64,000 bases of DNA from Yersinia artesiana (lineage in GTDB: Bacteria > Pseudomonadota > Gammaproteobacteria > Enterobacterales > Enterobacteriaceae). Under the pieces are notes generated by a model, which saw only the letters and a list, made by a program, of their open reading frames with translations, had not been told where the DNA came from and did no database searches. Positions 39,960 to 49,225 of this stretch are shown here, piece by piece. Within the stretch, counting starts at the first letter, position 1, and each line of letters starts with the position of its first letter. Where the stretch lies: positions 46,768 through 110,767 of the forward strand of contig NZ_CACVAD010000006.1 in the NCBI RefSeq assembly GCF_902726545.1, written 5' to 3'. The translations under genes were made by a program, and so were the position numbers.

Positions 39960-41528
39960 ATGAAAGCTAAAATTCTGTCACTGTTGGTTTTTACAGCACT
40001 ATCTGGCAGTGCACTGGCAGCAACGCCGCCAGATACTCTGGTTGTGGTGCAATCCCTGGATGATATCGTTAGCCTTGATCCGGCTGAAAGTAATGAGCTA
40101 TCCAGTATTCAGACCGTCCCAAGTCTTTATCAGCGACTGGTGCAAGCCGATCGTGATAACCCGGCAAAAATAGAACCCGTTCTTGCACAAAGCTGGCAAG
40201 GCGATGCCGCGGCAAAAACCCTGACAGTAAAATTACGTCCGCAGGCAGTATTTGCCTCCGGTAATCCGGTGCAAGCTGATGACGTGATTTATTCCTTTAA
40301 TCGCGCAGTCAAAATGAACCGTTCACCGGCCTTTATACTGAATGTCTTGGGCTGGGATGCGAGTAATATCGATCAGCATTTGAAGAAGATTGATAACAAT
40401 ACTGTGCAACTGAGCTGGAGTGCAGATGTCAGCCCCGCGGTTGCACTGAATATTTTATCAACCCCCATTGCCTCAATTGTTGATAAAAAAGCGGTGACCG
40501 CTAATGTGAAAGATGACGACTATGGTAATGCCTGGTTGAAAATGCATTCAGCCGGTAGTGGCCCATTCAAAATGCGTGTTTATCAGCCGCATCAGGCCAT
40601 TGTACTGGATGCCAATCCGACATCACCTGGCGATAAGCCTCTGATTAAAAATATCATTATTAAAAACGTTCCCGATCCAAGTGCTCGCCGTCTGTTGATC
40701 CAGCAAGGTGATGCTGATATCGCGCGTGAGTTAGGGCCAGACCAAACTGCGGCGCTGAAAACCCAGGCGGGTATTCAGGTTGTCGAAATCCCGTCTGCCG
40801 AACAAAACTATCTGGTCTTTAATACGGCCAATCAGGCCAATCCGCTGTTGAGCAAACCTGAATTCTGGCAAGCCGCCCGCTATTTGGTTGATTATCAGGG
40901 AATTACCAAAGATTTGCTGAAAGGCCAGTATTTTGTACACCAAAGTTTCTTGCCAGTGGGTTTACCGGGTGCGCTGGAAAGCAATCCGTTTACCTTTGAT
41001 CCTGCTAAAGCCAAAGAAATTCTGACCAAAGCCGGTATTAAAGACGCCACGCTGACTCTGGATGTGGAGAACAAACCGCCATTTATTACGATTGCCCAGT
41101 CGTTGCAAGCCAGCTTTGCCCAGGGTGGCGTGAAATTGGTGTTATTGCCAGCCGCTGGTAGCCAGGTGTATGGCCGCGTGCGCGCCAAACAGCATCAGTC
41201 AGCTATCCGTCTGTGGATCCCGGACTACTTCGATGCACACTCAAATGCCAGCGCCTTTGCCTATAATGACGGTAAGAGCAGCACTGTTGCCGGGTTAAAC
41301 GGCTGGGTTATTCCTGAGCTGAATAAACAAACATTGGCAGCAGTCGCCGAGGCTGATCCAGCCAAGCGCACCGCGCTCTACACTCAGTTACAAGAAGAGC
41401 TGCAAAAGAACTCGCCTTATATCTTTATTGATCAAGCCAAAGCACAAGTTGTGCTACGAGATAATGTAAAAGGCTATCAACAAGGTCTGAATGCAGATAT
41501 GGTCTATTATGACCGCGTCAGCAAGTAG
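39960..41528 (+). CDS. Peptide/nickel-type ABC substrate-binding protein
   Basis: A 522-residue periplasmic SBP_bac_5 protein (OppA/DppA/NikA class). A signal peptide (MKAKILSLLVFTALSGSALA, cleavage before ATPPD) is followed by the family blocks LDPAESNELSS, VLAQSWQ, LRPQAVFASGNPVQADDVIYS and GSGPFKM. ATG 39960 is preceded by GGGAG at a good distance; an in-frame start at 39825 would bury the signal peptide. It opens a five-gene operon (binding protein, two permeases, two ATPases) of the Dpp layout. The substrate could be peptides or a metal-chelate; sequence alone does not decide. Confidence 0.92.
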   Translation: MKAKILSLLVFTALSGSALAATPPDTLVVVQSLDDIVSLDPAESNELSSIQTVPSLYQRLVQADRDNPAKIEPVLAQSWQGDAAAKTLTVKLRPQAVFASGNPVQADDVIYSFNRAVKMNRSPAFILNVLGWDASNIDQHLKKIDNNTVQLSWSADVSPAVALNILSTPIASIVDKKAVTANVKDDDYGNAWLKMHSAGSGPFKMRVYQPHQAIVLDANPTSPGDKPLIKNIIIKNVPDPSARRLLIQQGDADIARELGPDQTAALKTQAGIQVVEIPSAEQNYLVFNTANQANPLLSKPEFWQAARYLVDYQGITKDLLKGQYFVHQSFLPVGLPGALESNPFTFDPAKAKEILTKAGIKDATLTLDVENKPPFITIAQSLQASFAQGGVKLVLLPAAGSQVYGRVRAKQHQSAIRLWIPDYFDAHSNASAFAYNDGKSSTVAGLNGWVIPELNKQTLAAVAEADPAKRTALYTQLQEELQKNSPYIFIDQAKAQVVLRDNVKGYQQGLNADMVYYDRVSK

Positions 41529-41577
41529 TGCTGGCTTATCAATAAAGTCTTATGAAATATAAGTAGGTTGCTAGTCG

Positions 41578-42627
41578 ATGTCTGTCGCACTAAATCAAAC
41601 GCCGGGAACCCTATCCCGGCGTCGTCTTTGGGGGTTTTTACAGGGATTATTCACCCTGGCCCTGACCTTATTCGGTCTACTGGTTATCACCTTTTTCCTG
41701 TCGGCGCTGTCGCCGGTGGACAGGGTGCTGCAAATCGTGGGCGACCACGCCAGTGAGGCCACTTATCAGCAAGTTAAACAACAACTTGGGTTGGATAAAC
41801 CTTTACCAGTTCAGTTCTGGCATTATCTGGAGCGGCTGGCGCATGGGGATCTGGGTGTCGCCAGCGCCAGCGGTCAGCCGGTATTACAAGATCTACTGAC
41901 CGTTTTCCCTGCCTCATTGGAACTGGCAACATTATCGCTCGTGATTGGTGCAGCACTGGGGGTTATCCTCGGCTTACTGTGCGCGCGCTGGGCGGGTAGC
42001 AAACTGGATGCCACCATCCGCTTTATCACCTTGCTGGGGAATTCGGTCCCTATCTTCTGGCTTGGCTTGCTGATGCTATTGCTATTTTATGCCCGCCTGC
42101 AATGGAGCCCCGGCCCTGGCCGTCTCGATGATATTTATCAATATACCGTGGAAGCGACAACCGGTTTTGCCCTGATCGATACCTGGCGCTCAGATGATGC
42201 TGGTGCCTTTGGCAATGCCATCGCTCATTTGATCTTACCGGTCTCCCTGCTCTCTTATTACGCGCTTGCCAGCATTACTCGCCTGACACGTTCAGCTTGC
42301 CTGAGTGAACTGAATAAAGAGTACATCACGCTGGCAAGAGCCAAAGGCGCGGGTGAGATGCGGATTTTATTGACGCATGTGCTGCCGAATATCCGTGGCA
42401 CCTTGCTGACAGTGATTGCTCTGGCCTATACCAGCATGTTGGAAGGCGCGGTGCTCACCGAGACCGTTTTTGCCTGGCCGGGCATTGGCCGTTATCTGAC
42501 CAGCGCGCTGTTTGCCGGCGACACCACGGCCATTATGGGCGGAACACTGTTGCTCGGTATGTGCTTTATTTTGATTAACAATGTGACGGATCTGCTGGTC
42601 CGCTTGCTGGATCCGAGAACGCGCTGA
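41578..42627 (+). CDS. ABC permease, DppB type
   Basis: A 349-residue inner-membrane permease of the binding-protein-dependent type. Helices lie near 20-42, 118-140, 150-175, 215-240, 275-300 and 315-340. The EAA loop LNKEYITLARAKGAGEMRIL (about 243-262) contacts an ATPase. An acidic insertion between helices (about 190-208) is usual for this class. It lies 49 bases after the binding-protein gene and one base before the next permease gene. Confidence 0.93.
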   Translation: MSVALNQTPGTLSRRRLWGFLQGLFTLALTLFGLLVITFFLSALSPVDRVLQIVGDHASEATYQQVKQQLGLDKPLPVQFWHYLERLAHGDLGVASASGQPVLQDLLTVFPASLELATLSLVIGAALGVILGLLCARWAGSKLDATIRFITLLGNSVPIFWLGLLMLLLFYARLQWSPGPGRLDDIYQYTVEATTGFALIDTWRSDDAGAFGNAIAHLILPVSLLSYYALASITRLTRSACLSELNKEYITLARAKGAGEMRILLTHVLPNIRGTLLTVIALAYTSMLEGAVLTETVFAWPGIGRYLTSALFAGDTTAIMGGTLLLGMCFILINNVTDLLVRLLDPRTR

Positions 42628-42628
42628 T

Positions 42629-43468
42629 ATGTCGATACCGATAACAAAAATCTGCCACACGCTAAAGCGTTCGCCATCCACCAGCATTGGGCTATTGATT
42701 CTCTCCTCACTGGTGTTTATCGCGATTTTCGCCCCATGGCTGGCACCATTTGATCCCAACTGGCAAAACGCGGCCGACCGGTTGCTACCTCCGGGCGCAG
42801 TTCACTGGCTGGGAACTGACAGTTATGGCCGCGATATGCTGTCGCGCCTGATTTACGGCACGCGCCCTACCTTGGGGCTGGTGCTGCTGGTTACCGTCAT
42901 AACCTTGCCGCTCGGCTTGCTGGTCGGGGTACTTTCCGGTTATTACGGCGGCTGGCTCGAACGTATTCTGATGCGCGTTACCGATGTGGTGATGTCGATG
43001 CCACGGCTGATTCTGGCTTTTGCTTTTGTTGCCATGCTTGGCCCCGGATTAATTAACGGCGCGCTGGCATTGGCCCTGACCACTTGGCCGGCCTATGCCC
43101 GTCAGGCCAGAGCTGAGATTCAGTTATTGCGTAAAAGTGATTATCTGGCCGCCGCTGAAATGATGGGAATCAAAGGGTTGCGGTTACTGTGGGGGCATAT
43201 TCTCCCGATGTGCCTCCCTTCTGCGGTGGTGCGTCTGGCATTGGATTTAGCCGGTATTATTCTGGCTGCGGCAGGTCTTGGCTTCCTCGGGTTAGGGGCG
43301 CGCCCACCCATGTCAGAATGGGGTTCCATGGTCGCGGATGGCATGCAGGTTATCTTTGACCAATGGTGGATTGCCGCTATTCCGGGCTGCGCTATCTTAC
43401 TGAGCAGTATGGCATTTAATCTGTTAGGCGATGGCCTGCGCGATATTTTGGACCCTCACCATGACTGA
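42629..43468 (+). CDS. ABC permease, DppC type
   Basis: A 279-residue inner-membrane permease, partner of the preceding one. An N-terminal helix (LIPSSL region near 22-40), the conserved LGTDSYGRDMLSRLIYGTR block at 66-84 and the EAA loop KSDYLAAAEMMGIKGLRLL near 168-186 are diagnostic of DppC/OppC. It overlaps the next gene by 8 bases (ATGACTGA), so translation is coupled. Confidence 0.93.
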   Translation: MSIPITKICHTLKRSPSTSIGLLILSSLVFIAIFAPWLAPFDPNWQNAADRLLPPGAVHWLGTDSYGRDMLSRLIYGTRPTLGLVLLVTVITLPLGLLVGVLSGYYGGWLERILMRVTDVVMSMPRLILAFAFVAMLGPGLINGALALALTTWPAYARQARAEIQLLRKSDYLAAAEMMGIKGLRLLWGHILPMCLPSAVVRLALDLAGIILAAAGLGFLGLGARPPMSEWGSMVADGMQVIFDQWWIAAIPGCAILLSSMAFNLLGDGLRDILDPHHD

Positions 43469-44339
43469 TAAAATTTTTGCCGTCGACAATCTCTGTGTCG
43501 ATTTCCAGCAGCTGCGAGTGGTGGATAATATTTCATTCCATCTCGGCCGTGAACGGGTTGCACTGGTGGGTGAGTCCGGTTCGGGCAAATCCATTACCGC
43601 CAGAGCATTGATGGGATTAGTTCGTGCGCCGGGCAAAGTCAGTGCTAAAAAGCTCAGTTATTATGCTGATAACATCGATCAACAGGGCAATTCAGGTCAG
43701 GTTATCGAACACGACCTATTGCAGTTGAAACCGAAACAATGGGGCGCATTACGTGGCAGCGAAATTGCTATGGTGCTGCAAGATCCGCGCTATGCACTGA
43801 ATCCGGTACGAACCGTGGGGAAACAAATTGAAGAATCCCTGCTGCTACATAATACGCTTTCCCGCGCGGATACCCGCGAGCGGGTATTGAATGCGTTAGC
43901 CTCGGTCGGGCTCAATGAAAGTGCCTGGCACAGTTACCCCGGCCAACTTTCTGGCGGTATGGGCCAACGAGCCATGTTAGCTATCGCTTTAGTGAATAAC
44001 CCACGGGTATTAATTGCCGATGAGCCAACCTCCGCATTGGACGCCAAATTGCGTAATCAAATACTGGAGTTGATTGTCGAACAGACTGAGCAGCGCAATA
44101 TGAGTTTGTTGTTGATCAGCCACGATCTGCCGTTAGTCGCCGAGCATTGCCATCGCGTGTTGGTGATGTATCAGGGGAAACTAGTGGATCAAGGCGCGGC
44201 GGCTGACCTGCCCCATTCGACTCATCCTTATACCCATACTTTATGGGCTTGCCGCCCGAATGCCAGTACCTATGGCACTGATCTGCCGGTATTAGATCGC
44301 AGCGCTGATTTCTCAGGAGGTTCCCGTGGCACTGATTGA
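43461..44339 (+). CDS. ABC transporter ATPase, DppD type
   Basis: A 292-residue ATPase. Walker A GESGSGKS near residue 36-43, signature LSGGMGQR near 162, Walker B VLIADEPTSALD near 183 and the switch His in LLISHD near 215. The C-terminal oligopeptide-transporter extension (HPYTHTLWACRP) is present but short. It overlaps the upstream permease by 8 bases and the next ATPase by 14. The signature has M in place of the more usual R/Q at one position, which is a common variant in this family. Confidence 0.93.
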   Translation: MTDKIFAVDNLCVDFQQLRVVDNISFHLGRERVALVGESGSGKSITARALMGLVRAPGKVSAKKLSYYADNIDQQGNSGQVIEHDLLQLKPKQWGALRGSEIAMVLQDPRYALNPVRTVGKQIEESLLLHNTLSRADTRERVLNALASVGLNESAWHSYPGQLSGGMGQRAMLAIALVNNPRVLIADEPTSALDAKLRNQILELIVEQTEQRNMSLLLISHDLPLVAEHCHRVLVMYQGKLVDQGAAADLPHSTHPYTHTLWACRPNASTYGTDLPVLDRSADFSGGSRGTD

Positions 44340-45042
44340 AGTCAAAAATCTACGCGTCAGCTTTGCCCAAAAGAATCAGCTAAAAACAGCGGTTGAGTCG
44401 GTCAGTTTTGCGGTTGAAGCAGGTGAAACATTCAGCCTGATTGGGGCATCTGGCTGCGGTAAATCTACCGTATTGCGTACCTTGGCCGGTTTACAGCGGG
44501 AGTGGCAAGGCGAGATAACCTTGCTGGGCCAACCATTGCAACCGGGGCAACGTTTCATCGGCCAATTGCGTAAAGATGTGCAGATGGTATTCCAGGATCC
44601 TTATGCGTCACTGCATCCACAGCATAATATTCAGCGCACACTGGGTGAGCCGCTAAAGATTCACGGTGAGCAAAACATCCAACAACGTATTGACCAGGCT
44701 TTAGAACAAGTGGGCTTGCCGGCATCGGCGGCACAGCGCTATCCGCATCAATTTTCCGGTGGTCAGCGCCAGCGCATTGCCATTGCTCGCGCCCTGCTAT
44801 TGCGACCAAAACTGCTGCTGTTGGATGAACCGACCTCAGCATTAGATATGTCAGTGCAAGCGGAAATCCTCAATCTACTCAATCATTTGAAACGCGAACA
44901 CGGTATGACCTATTTGTTGGTCAGCCATGACAGTGATGTGGTGGCACATATGTCCGAGCGCGCAGCCATGATGGAGAGTGGGAAAATTGTGAGAGAGTTT
45001 ACGCGGCGGGATCTTGAGTTAGCGGAACATTTTATGGGGTAG
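44326..45042 (+). CDS. ABC transporter ATPase, DppF type
   Basis: A 238-residue ATPase with Walker A GASGCGKS near 39-46, the signature FSGGQRQR near 143, Walker B LLLDEPTSALD near 164-174 and switch His in LLVSHD near 200. GTG start at 44326 with a consensus AGGAGG 5 bases upstream. It lacks the usual C-terminal oligopeptide extension. It is the last gene of the importer operon. Confidence 0.93.
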   Translation: MALIEVKNLRVSFAQKNQLKTAVESVSFAVEAGETFSLIGASGCGKSTVLRTLAGLQREWQGEITLLGQPLQPGQRFIGQLRKDVQMVFQDPYASLHPQHNIQRTLGEPLKIHGEQNIQQRIDQALEQVGLPASAAQRYPHQFSGGQRQRIAIARALLLRPKLLLLDEPTSALDMSVQAEILNLLNHLKREHGMTYLLVSHDSDVVAHMSERAAMMESGKIVREFTRRDLELAEHFMG

Positions 45043-45066
45043 CACTTTATAGGACAACAAAAGCCG

Positions 45067-45095
45067 TTCAGTACCCGGCAAAATCGAGTACTGAA
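45067..45095. terminator. Hairpin between the importer and the toxin-antitoxin genes
   Basis: TTCAGTAC and GTACTGAA form an 8-bp perfect stem. On the minus strand it is followed by GGCTTTTG, so it mainly serves the toxin gene; it may also end the importer transcript. Confidence 0.6.
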
Positions 45096-45097
45096 TG

Positions 45098-45438
45098 CTA
45101 TCGAAACATGAGGTAGCGGTAGAGAAGCCGTTCCAAATCTTGTTTCATACTGACAAAAGCCAGTATTTCCACAGTTTGGCCATCATAGTCATAGATGACG
45201 CGGTACTCACTGTCGGGATCCAGCCGCTCACACAATTGCACACCGCTATCTGATAACATTGAGTTAAAACGATAGCGGACCGGATCTTCACTGATCGCTG
45301 TTATTGATGATATCAATAAATTATCAACGAACTCCCAGCCTTAACCGGCCCCATAGTAGCGCTTTTAAAGGATTCGATATCCTGAAGAACCCATTCTGCT
45401 GCTGGTGATATAATTATTTGGGATATTCCTAACCTCAA
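45098..45438 (-). pseudogene. RelE/ParE-type toxin, frameshifted
   Basis: The first part (from TTG 45438) reads RLGISQIIISPAAEWVLQD and IESFKSATMGPVKA, a ParE/RelE N-terminus. Near 45333-45337 one base is missing: the frame switches to EFVDNLLISSITAISEDP, VRYRFNSMLSDSG and EYRVIYDYDGQTVEIL, the rest of the toxin. The C-terminal 72 residues are open but lack the N-terminal strands, so the toxin is very probably inactive. The TTG starts six bases after the antitoxin stop, as in a normal toxin-antitoxin operon. Confidence 0.7.
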
Positions 45439-45443
45439 TATTA

Positions 45444-45713
45444 TTACTTGCGTGCAGCGCGCAGCTTCCTTAACGTGTCTTCCGCCGACATGCCTTGCTG
45501 GTTTTTAATATCCTGCTTAGCCAGCATAACCAGCTTCAGCAGAGCATTTGATTGGCGCTCAAGATTACGTTCTTTAATCTCCGCCTCCCTTTCTGCTGCG
45601 GGTTGGACAAACAGCTCAGCGACACCATTTTTTGTGACGAAAACGCCGCCGTCAAAAAGTTCGGGAGAACCTAGCCCTTCTCGCGCCGCTTTTTGGGATA
45701 TAGTCGTTGCCAT
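45444..45713 (-). CDS. Antitoxin of a RelE/ParE-type toxin-antitoxin pair
   Basis: An 89-residue protein of the Phd/YefM type by context and pattern: MATTISQKAAREGLGSPELF, then DGGVFVTKNGVAELFVQP (the dimer strand with V-T-K-N-G), then a charged C-terminal helix that would bind the toxin. It precedes the frameshifted toxin with the usual short spacing. It probably represses its own promoter through an operator in the 45714-45760 region, although I see no strong palindrome. Confidence 0.75.
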   Translation of the reverse strand: MATTISQKAAREGLGSPELFDGGVFVTKNGVAELFVQPAAEREAEIKERNLERQSNALLKLVMLAKQDIKNQQGMSAEDTLRKLRAARK

Positions 45714-46002
45714 ATAAGTTGCTCCTTCAATGATCTTTCATACTCTAAGCAAACTATTACCCGCGCAGTTAAATATCAAATTTATACTAAATTTGTACAC
45801 GCATAATCATATCAACGAAAAACCTTTAATCATCTATACCTCTGCCAATTTACCTCCGATGGTGAGCGTTTGGGTCGATTTTTTACAGGAACATTTCCGC
45901 CCAATGAGGCGCTAACTAATCCTATTTAGTGCAAAAAAAAGTGGCATAAAAATGTCCATTTTGTGATGCACTGAACAAGGAATAAACCTAAAGCTGATTT
46001 CC

Positions 46003-46016
46003 TTGTTCTAGGTCAA
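46003..46016. promoter_or_regulatory. FNR-like site upstream of nrdD
   Basis: TTGTTCTAGGTCAA matches 8 of 10 defined positions of the FNR consensus (TTGAT-N4-ATCAA). Anaerobic reductase genes are FNR-activated in E. coli, so the placement fits. Confidence 0.45.
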
Positions 46017-46042
46017 TTATGTTGACTGTCACTTCTGTCATT

Positions 46043-46087
46043 ACCCATATATAGTGTCTATAGGAATTAACACACCTATATGTAGTA
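46043..46087. promoter_or_regulatory. Pair of NrdR-like boxes upstream of nrdD
   Basis: ACCCATATATAGTGTC (46043-46058) and ACACCTATATGTAGTA (46072-46087) resemble the 16-bp NrdR box (ACAC-AT-rich-GTGT). Their centres are 29 bases apart, near the usual three helical turns. NrdR represses ribonucleotide reductase genes when dATP is plentiful. Confidence 0.6.
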
Positions 46088-46199
46088 GTTATCCACAAAA
46101 CCATCCACATCCCCTCGCAGCCCTTATGTGCTGCGGTTTGTCTTGTGGATAAGATTGTTTTGGGGCTAATCCTACGCGGCAGGATACAGGAGCGACATT

Positions 46200-48338
46200 G
46201 TGAAAACAGTAGTGATTAAACGGGACGGTTGTCAGGTACCTTTTGATGAGGTGCGAATCAAGGAAGCTGTCGAGCGCGCAGCGCTGGCGGTTGGCGTGGT
46301 AGACGCAGATTATTGTGCAACTGTTGCCCGTGTGGTCGCTCAGACGATGGAGAACCAGCCGAAAGTTGATATCCGCGATATCCAAACTGCGGTAGAAAAC
46401 CAACTGATGGCCGGTCAATACAAGCAGCTCGCCCGAGCCTATATCGAGTATCGCCATGACCGGGATATCTCGCGTGAACTGCGTGGTCGCCTGAATCAGG
46501 AAATCCGGGGTTTGGTCGAGCAAAGTAACAAAGCGCTGCTGAACGAAAATGCGAATAAAGACAGCAAAGTCATCCCGACTCAGCGTGATTTGCTAGCCGG
46601 TATTGTCGCGAAACACTATGCCAAACAACATATTTTGCCGCGAGACGTGGTTTTGGCTCATGAACGTGGTGAAATTCACTATCACGACCTGGATTACGCG
46701 CCATTTTTCCCGATGTTCAACTGTATGTTGATTGATCTCAAGGGGATGCTGACCCAAGGTTTTAAAATGGGTAACGCAGAAATAGAGCCGCCAAAATCCA
46801 TTTCTACCGCTACCGCAGTGACTGCGCAGATTATCGCGCAGGTAGCCAGCCATATCTATGGTGGCACAACCATTAACCGCATCGATGAAATTCTGGCACC
46901 GTTTGTCACCGAAAGTTTTAATAAACACAAGCGAGTCGCAGAAGAGTGGCAGATTCCAGATGCTGACGGTTATGCCCGGTCACGCACCGAAAAAGAGTGT
47001 TATGACGCTTTCCAATCGCTGGAATATGAAGTGAATACCCTGCATACCGCCAATGGTCAAACACCGTTTGTTACCTTCGGCTTCGGGTTGGGTGCCAGTT
47101 GGGAGTCGCGCATGATTCAGCAGGCGATTCTGCGTAATCGCATCGCCGGTTTGGGCAAAAATCGTAAAACCGCCGTGTTCCCAAAACTGGTGTTTGCTAT
47201 CCGCGATGGCCTGAACCATAAATTTGGCGACCCCAACTACGATATCAAACAGTTGGCGCTGGAGTGTGCTACCAAGCGCATGTACCCAGATATTCTCAAT
47301 TATGATCAAGTGGTTAAAGTAACTGGCTCCTTCAAAACACCAATGGGCTGCCGCAGCTTCCTTGGCGTTTATGAAGAAAATGGCGAACAGATCCACGATG
47401 GCCGTAACAATTTGGGGGTTATCAGCCTCAACCTGCCGCGTATTGCATTGGAAGCTCAAGGCGATGAAGAGAAATTCTGGCGATTACTGGATGAGCGCCT
47501 GCTGCTAGCCAAGAAAGCCTTGATGACTCGCATTGCCCGACTCGAAGGGATCAAAGCCCGCGTGGCACCAATCCTATATATGGAAGGGGCCTGCGGTGTG
47601 CGCTTGCAAGCGGATGACAATATCGCCGAAATCTTCAAAAATGGCCGCGCATCAATCTCACTGGGCTTTATTGGTATTCATGAAACGCTTAATGCTCTGT
47701 TTGGCAATCAATCCCATGTATTTGATGACGAAAAGTTACGTGCAAAAGGCGTGGCTATCGTCGAGCGCATGAGACAAGCCACGGATAGCTGGAAAGAAGA
47801 AACGGGTTACGCTTTTAGCTTATACAGTACGCCGAGCGAAAACCTGTGTGACCGCTTCTGCCGCCTGGATACCGCCGAATTTGGTGTAGTAGAAGGTGTC
47901 ACCGACAAAGGTTATTACACCAACAGCTTCCATCTGGATGTTGAAAAGAAAGTTAATCCGTACGACAAACTGGACTTCGAAGCGCCTTACCCACCATTGG
48001 CTAACGGCGGTTTTATCTGTTACGGCGAATACCCTAACTTGCAGCACAACCTCAGAGCGCTGGAAGATGTCTGGGATTACAGCTACAGCCGGGTGCCATA
48101 TTACGGTACCAACACGCCAATTGATGAATGCTACGAGTGCGGTTTTACCGGCGAATTCTCCTGTACCAGCAAGGGCTTCACCTGCCCGAAATGTGGTAAT
48201 CATGAGCCATCAAAAGTGTCAGTCACCCGTCGGGTATGTGGCTATTTGGGTAGCCCGGATGCACGGCCATTTAACGCCGGCAAACAAGAAGAAGTGAAGC
48301 GCCGCGTTAAGCATTTGGCAAACGGACAACTGGGCTAA
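46200..48338 (+). CDS. nrdD: Anaerobic ribonucleoside-triphosphate reductase (class III)
   Basis: A 712-residue NrdD, the same length as the E. coli enzyme. An N-terminal ATP-cone (KRDGCQVPFDEVRIKEAV) gives allosteric control. The C-terminal zinc site starts with C644 and C647 and continues with CPKCG. The glycyl-radical residue is G681 in RRVCGYLGSPDARPFN. It reduces NTPs to dNTPs without oxygen, using formate. GTG start with ACAGGAG upstream. Activation requires NrdG, whose gene follows after an ERIC element. Confidence 0.97.
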   Translation: MKTVVIKRDGCQVPFDEVRIKEAVERAALAVGVVDADYCATVARVVAQTMENQPKVDIRDIQTAVENQLMAGQYKQLARAYIEYRHDRDISRELRGRLNQEIRGLVEQSNKALLNENANKDSKVIPTQRDLLAGIVAKHYAKQHILPRDVVLAHERGEIHYHDLDYAPFFPMFNCMLIDLKGMLTQGFKMGNAEIEPPKSISTATAVTAQIIAQVASHIYGGTTINRIDEILAPFVTESFNKHKRVAEEWQIPDADGYARSRTEKECYDAFQSLEYEVNTLHTANGQTPFVTFGFGLGASWESRMIQQAILRNRIAGLGKNRKTAVFPKLVFAIRDGLNHKFGDPNYDIKQLALECATKRMYPDILNYDQVVKVTGSFKTPMGCRSFLGVYEENGEQIHDGRNNLGVISLNLPRIALEAQGDEEKFWRLLDERLLLAKKALMTRIARLEGIKARVAPILYMEGACGVRLQADDNIAEIFKNGRASISLGFIGIHETLNALFGNQSHVFDDEKLRAKGVAIVERMRQATDSWKEETGYAFSLYSTPSENLCDRFCRLDTAEFGVVEGVTDKGYYTNSFHLDVEKKVNPYDKLDFEAPYPPLANGGFICYGEYPNLQHNLRALEDVWDYSYSRVPYYGTNTPIDECYECGFTGEFSCTSKGFTCPKCGNHEPSKVSVTRRVCGYLGSPDARPFNAGKQEEVKRRVKHLANGQLG

Positions 48339-48354
48339 CCCACTAAAGACAAAG

Positions 48355-48474
48355 GCCCAAAGTAATTGGAGTTGCAGGTAGGCAGCAAGCGAACTTATCC
48401 CGATGAGCTTACTGATGTAAGTGATTCGGGTAAGTGAACGTAGCGAACACCCCTGCGACTTCAAGTACGAGGGA
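48355..48474. repeat. ERIC-type repeat between nrdD and nrdG
   Basis: A 120-bp element with ends GGCCCAAAGTAATTGGAGTT and CGACTTCAAGTACGAGGG, and the ERIC core CCCGATGAGCTTACTGATG...GTAAGTGATTCGGGTAAG. It fills almost the whole gap, and its right end (GGGAGG) provides the nrdG ribosome binding site. Confidence 0.88.
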
Positions 48475-48484
48475 GGCACTGATT

Positions 48485-48949
48485 ATGAATTATCATCAAT
48501 ATTATAGCGTCGATGTTATAAATGGCCCCGGCACTCGCTGTACGCTGTTCGTCTCTGGCTGCGTACACGAATGTGTGGGTTGTTATAACAAAAGCACCTG
48601 GCGACTGAATTCGGGTAAGCCATTTACCCAAGAAATAGAAGATAAAATCATCGCGGATCTGAACGATTCCCGTATCCGCCGGCAAGGGTTATCCCTCTCT
48701 GGCGGTGATCCGCTGCATCCACAAAATCTGTCCGCCATTCTGCAACTGGTCAAACGCGTACGCCAGGAGTGCGACGGTAAAGATATTTGGCTCTGGACTG
48801 GCTATACAATGGCTGAACTGACCGCCGACCAACATCAAGTGGTTGATTTAATCAATGTGCTGGTCGATGGCAAATTCGTCCAAGATCTAAAAGATCCGTC
48901 ACTTCTTTGGCGCGGCAGCGGTAATCAGGTTATCCATTTTCTGCGCTAA
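48485..48949 (+). CDS. nrdG: Anaerobic ribonucleotide reductase activating protein
   Basis: A 154-residue radical-SAM enzyme, equal in length to E. coli NrdG. The [4Fe-4S] motif is C26-x3-C30-x2-C33 (CVHECVGC), and the AdoMet glycine motif is SLSGGDPL near 74-81. It generates the glycyl radical on NrdD. ATG 48485 is chosen because it has GGAGG upstream and the family N-terminus; an in-frame GTG at 48434 would translate part of the ERIC element. Confidence 0.97.
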   Translation: MNYHQYYSVDVINGPGTRCTLFVSGCVHECVGCYNKSTWRLNSGKPFTQEIEDKIIADLNDSRIRRQGLSLSGGDPLHPQNLSAILQLVKRVRQECDGKDIWLWTGYTMAELTADQHQVVDLINVLVDGKFVQDLKDPSLLWRGSGNQVIHFLR

Positions 48950-48958
48950 TTTATTTTA

Positions 48959-48991
48959 GCCATTCTGCGCACTCTTCAGAGCCAGAATGGC
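48959..48991 (+). terminator. Hairpin after nrdG
   Basis: GCCATTCTG and CAGAATGGC form a perfect 9-bp stem with a 15-base loop, 10 bases after the nrdG stop. No strong T-run follows, so it may be a 3'-end stabiliser instead of a terminator. Confidence 0.5.
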
Positions 48992-49225
48992 AGTTACTCC
49001 CCTTAAATTCCCTCACTTCTGAAAAACGGTTTATCACGCCGCAAGATTTCATCGTTCCGCCATCTCAGCTTAACCCTACTGTCATTAAAAACCGCCAACA
49101 TAGTGGGTGAGAAAACTTACTGGTTATCACCATGACAATCCACCACCTGCTTATCCGTATTGCTCCTGATATTTCATTGTGGATGGCCGTCAGACGTGAT
49201 GATGCACTCAGAGGGTATATCTGCC

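Larger units (their letters stand above)
45714..46199. other. Upstream region of nrdD
   Basis: A 486-base gap. It holds the antitoxin promoter at the left, and an FNR-like site and two NrdR-like boxes at the right. A 61-codon plus-strand frame inside it (45730-45915) has no ribosome binding site and no family resemblance and is not called. ACAGGAG precedes the nrdD GTG. Confidence 0.6.

Noticed and set aside
45730..45915. 61-codon plus-strand frame upstream of nrdD
   Set aside because: No ribosome binding site, A+T-rich promoter DNA, no family resemblance.
49070..49150. PHO box upstream of phnF
   Set aside because: Only one CTGTCAT half-site (49079-49085); the second half expected 11 bases later does not match, so not listed as a feature.
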